A stretch of DNA of 62,061 nucleotides from Syntrophomonadaceae bacterium (GTDB taxonomy: Bacteria; Bacillota; Syntrophomonadia; Syntrophomonadales; Syntrophomonadaceae), in contig JAQUXM010000003.1 of the NCBI GenBank assembly GCA_028692415.1, positions 1 to 62,061 of the forward strand, given 5' to 3'. The notes beneath the pieces were generated by a model, which was not told the DNA's origin, searched no databases, and saw nothing but the letters and a program-made list of their open reading frames with translations. Positions 60,181-62,061 of the stretch are shown piece by piece. A program made the position numbers and the translations under genes. Numbering within the stretch: the first letter of the stretch is position 1; each line of letters begins with the position of its first letter.

Positions 60181-60793
60181 TGAATAAGGTTAAAAGCCAG
60201 GGTGACAGGTAAGCCTCAATAAATGCTCCCAATAGGAATAGCAGTAAAAAGACCAGCATCAATATGCTGTAGCTCATGAGACCAGTTCCAAGCAGCATTA
60301 CATTTGTATTTCTCCCCTTCACTATAAAGATTGAGAAGTTCAGAGCAATAACCGCCCACATTATTAGAAAAGGTATGTAAACCAGATTTTGCGGCAATAC
60401 AGATATTAGACTGATAAGGATACCGGTCATTGCCTTTTCCTGATAAAGAAACCCCACGGTAAAACCCAGGGAAAAACCACGCAGAAAGACTACGGCCAGA
60501 ATCAGAGGCAATCCTATAACGGTCAGGCCTAAAAACCATATAGCCGCAACAATCCTGGCCTGGTTAAAAAAGGCACCCAGTAAAATACTATTGCCATCAA
60601 GATTCCCCGCAACTCCTCCTTGCAAATAATTATCTATCAAGCTTAAGAGATAGTTCGTTACCTCTCCTTCCAGACCCGTAACCTTATAATTGCCGATGAC
60701 AACTCCCAGCAGAAATATAATGCTAATCAGGAAATATTGACCCCGATTTTCGTGAATGTGTTGTCTGATACGCAGTTTAGGGTTCATATGCAT
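60176..60793 (-). CDS. spoIIM: Stage II sporulation protein M
   Basis: A 205-residue membrane protein of the SpoIIM/DUF95 family, with about five helices (HIHENRGQYFLISIIFLLGVVIGNYKV, GLPLILAVVFLRGFSLGFTVGFLYQEKA). Required for septal peptidoglycan dissolution during engulfment. Its TAA (60176-60178) falls inside repeat R10. Two adjacent in-frame start choices (MHMNP). Confidence 0.92.
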   Translation of the reverse strand: MHMNPKLRIRQHIHENRGQYFLISIIFLLGVVIGNYKVTGLEGEVTNYLLSLIDNYLQGGVAGNLDGNSILLGAFFNQARIVAAIWFLGLTVIGLPLILAVVFLRGFSLGFTVGFLYQEKAMTGILISLISVLPQNLVYIPFLIMWAVIALNFSIFIVKGRNTNVMLLGTGLMSYSILMLVFLLLFLLGAFIEAYLSPWLLTLFI

Positions 60794-61062
60794 TCTCCTT
60801 ATCGGGAAATATCTGATCTTGGTTATGAATTTTAAAAAGTATTTTCATCTGCCTTAAGAATAGATATTTGTTTATGCTTAACTTTATGCAGAAAATAGAA
60901 ATAGCCCTGAAAAAATTTCCAGAGCAACTTAACAGGTATATATAATTTTTATAAAATCAACAATGGAAACGCCAAAAGCACTTAAATAAATCTAATTCTA
61001 TAAAGCGCTACAAAAAGCCAGTATTGCAGCGCTTTATATATATTAGCATCTCAGTTTAAAAC
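60794..61062. other. Intergenic with terminator
   Basis: Contains the hairpin at 61001-61036. No gene. Confidence 0.4.
61001..61036 (-). terminator. Terminator of the HtrA-like gene
   Basis: TAAAGCGCT pairs with AGCGCTTTA, with CAA/TTG inside. 27 bp downstream of the protease stop on the minus strand. Confidence 0.75.
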
Positions 61063-62004
61063 CTACTCCAATGTAGACATTTTGCCCTGCGCAATCAGAT
61101 CTTGCAGGACTGACTTGGCCGTGTTAATAGGAATGGCAAAGCCCAACCCCTGCCCTTCAGAATTAACTGCGGTATTTATGCCGATTACTTCACCATTTAT
61201 GTTTAGCAAAGGGCCGCCGCTGTTGCCTGGATTGATGGATGCATCGGTCTGCAAAAGGCTTTCAAAATTATGGTCTTCTATGGTCATGGGTCGGCCCTTG
61301 GCACTTATGACCCCTAACGTAACAGTATGTTCCAAGCCATAGGGATTACCGATGGCTATGGCCCAATCTCCAGTTGAAGTGCTGTCGGAATTGCCTAAAT
61401 TTACTACCGGCAGCTCCTGTCCTGCGTCAATTTTAAGCACCGCCAGGTCCTGTTCGGCATCTGCTCCAACCAATTCCGCAGTATAGCCTTCTTCCATCCC
61501 CAGCAGTTTAACTTTTATAGAATCGGCATCCTCCACCACATGATAATTGGTCAAAAGATAGCCGTTGGCAGTAATAATAAATCCTGAACCCAAACCCTGT
61601 ACAGTTTGTTGCCGGGGATTGGTGGTTCCAAATAACCTCCCGTAAACTTCATTTCTACCTGGCCAAATCGCCTGCTGTGATTCTGTTTCAATAGTAACTA
61701 CCGCAGATCCCGTTTTTTCCACAATTCCAGTCACCGAATTTTGTTTATTTAGCTGTGCAACTGTAGTCGAATCTGAAACCAGGTTTACTTTTTGCTCGAA
61801 TAAATTTGCGGTGTTTGTATTGCTCATCAAGCCATCTGTATTATTTAACCCTAGTTGGAATCCAGTCACCAAAACTGCAAACATTAAAAACGCTATAACA
61901 GTAATGGTTTTAGTCTTGGATTTGCCGTTCTTGCTTTTTACATAATCCCCAGTATGGGATTTGTTCTCGTTTTCATCCATCGGAATGATATCAATATCTT
62001 CCAT
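61063..62004 (-). CDS. HtrA/DegP-type S1C serine protease lacking a PDZ domain
   Basis: A 313-residue protease. A cytoplasmic N-terminus of about 30 residues precedes a TM helix (34-52). The catalytic triad is H155 (TNYHVVEDAD), D186 (QDLAVLKID) and S262 (GNSGGPLLN). It ends at IPINTAKSVLQDLIAQGKMSTLE, where HtrA proteins normally continue into a PDZ domain. The missing PDZ is therefore a truncation or a naturally short form. AGAGGTG precedes the ATG. Confidence 0.92.
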   Translation of the reverse strand: MEDIDIIPMDENENKSHTGDYVKSKNGKSKTKTITVIAFLMFAVLVTGFQLGLNNTDGLMSNTNTANLFEQKVNLVSDSTTVAQLNKQNSVTGIVEKTGSAVVTIETESQQAIWPGRNEVYGRLFGTTNPRQQTVQGLGSGFIITANGYLLTNYHVVEDADSIKVKLLGMEEGYTAELVGADAEQDLAVLKIDAGQELPVVNLGNSDSTSTGDWAIAIGNPYGLEHTVTLGVISAKGRPMTIEDHNFESLLQTDASINPGNSGGPLLNINGEVIGINTAVNSEGQGLGFAIPINTAKSVLQDLIAQGKMSTLE

Positions 62005-62061
62005 ATTTTCACCTCTAACTTAATTTATCCATAATTTCAATGTCTTAATCTCGAGCTTTGC

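Overview
The window looks like chromosomal DNA of an endospore-forming, anaerobic Clostridia-type Firmicute, possibly Syntrophomonadaceae (genus-level placement is inference). The evidence is the dacF-spoIIAA-spoIIAB-sigF block, spoIIM, strong Shine-Dalgarno sites with many TTG/GTG starts, FeoAB with a Fur-type operator, and a respiratory module using c-type cytochrome. I saw no rRNA, tRNA or CRISPR array.

Layout. (1) 1-9360 is an AT-rich accessory region: a degenerate tyrosine recombinase, a truncated amidohydrolase, vapBC, a large RloC/PrrC-like ATPase followed by a HEPN-motif protein, an orphan membrane protein and a chloramphenicol acetyltransferase-like gene. (2) 9397-20286 holds a ketopantoate-reductase-like gene, a decayed copy of an alcohol dehydrogenase 3' end, a Cache-HAMP-PP2C phosphatase, a secreted stalk-domain protein, a probable RiPP pair (43-aa precursor plus radical SAM/SPASM enzyme), an SRPBCC protein, an HxlR regulator, an intact Fe-alcohol dehydrogenase and an EFR1-type ferredoxin. 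(3) 20499-28800 holds a relBE-like module whose toxin carries an in-frame repeat, a two-component system, a DUF2325 gene with a Fur-like palindrome, and the Fur-controlled feoA-feoB cluster with small partner genes. (4) 29455-34531 is a DUF3798 lipoprotein and ABC transporter. (5) 34571-44883 is metal-centred: mazEF-like pair, DUF1294, MntR-like regulator, a broken MinD/ferredoxin ATPase, Mrp, DUF134-NifX and NifX proteins, and a zinc-type ABC transporter with its Fur-family regulator and a YcgR/YcgQ-like permease pair. (6) 45249-52492 is dodecin and an apparent reductase operon (tetraheme cytochrome, flavoprotein, ferredoxin, NrfD, ResB, ResC) with a MerR-family regulator. Both the operon promoter and the merR upstream region carry the same ATAGTTACTAT dyad. 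(7) 52675-62004 holds the sporulation block, nucleoside salvage (pdp, deoB), xerD, DUF4227, spoIIM and an HtrA-type protease without PDZ domain.

The most striking feature is a dispersed, hairpin-rich repeat of about 75-210 bp with nine copies having at least one clear end structure plus partial remnants. One copy lies in frame inside the RelE-type toxin. Three copies supply the stop codon of the adjacent gene (vapC, nrfD, spoIIM). One appears to be translated as the tail of a small membrane protein, and all three toxin-antitoxin loci in the window are touched by a copy. The other main candidates for undescribed biology are the RiPP pair at 14715-16198 and the ATPase/HEPN pair at 3065-6963.

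All functional calls rest on motifs read by eye; no database search was run.
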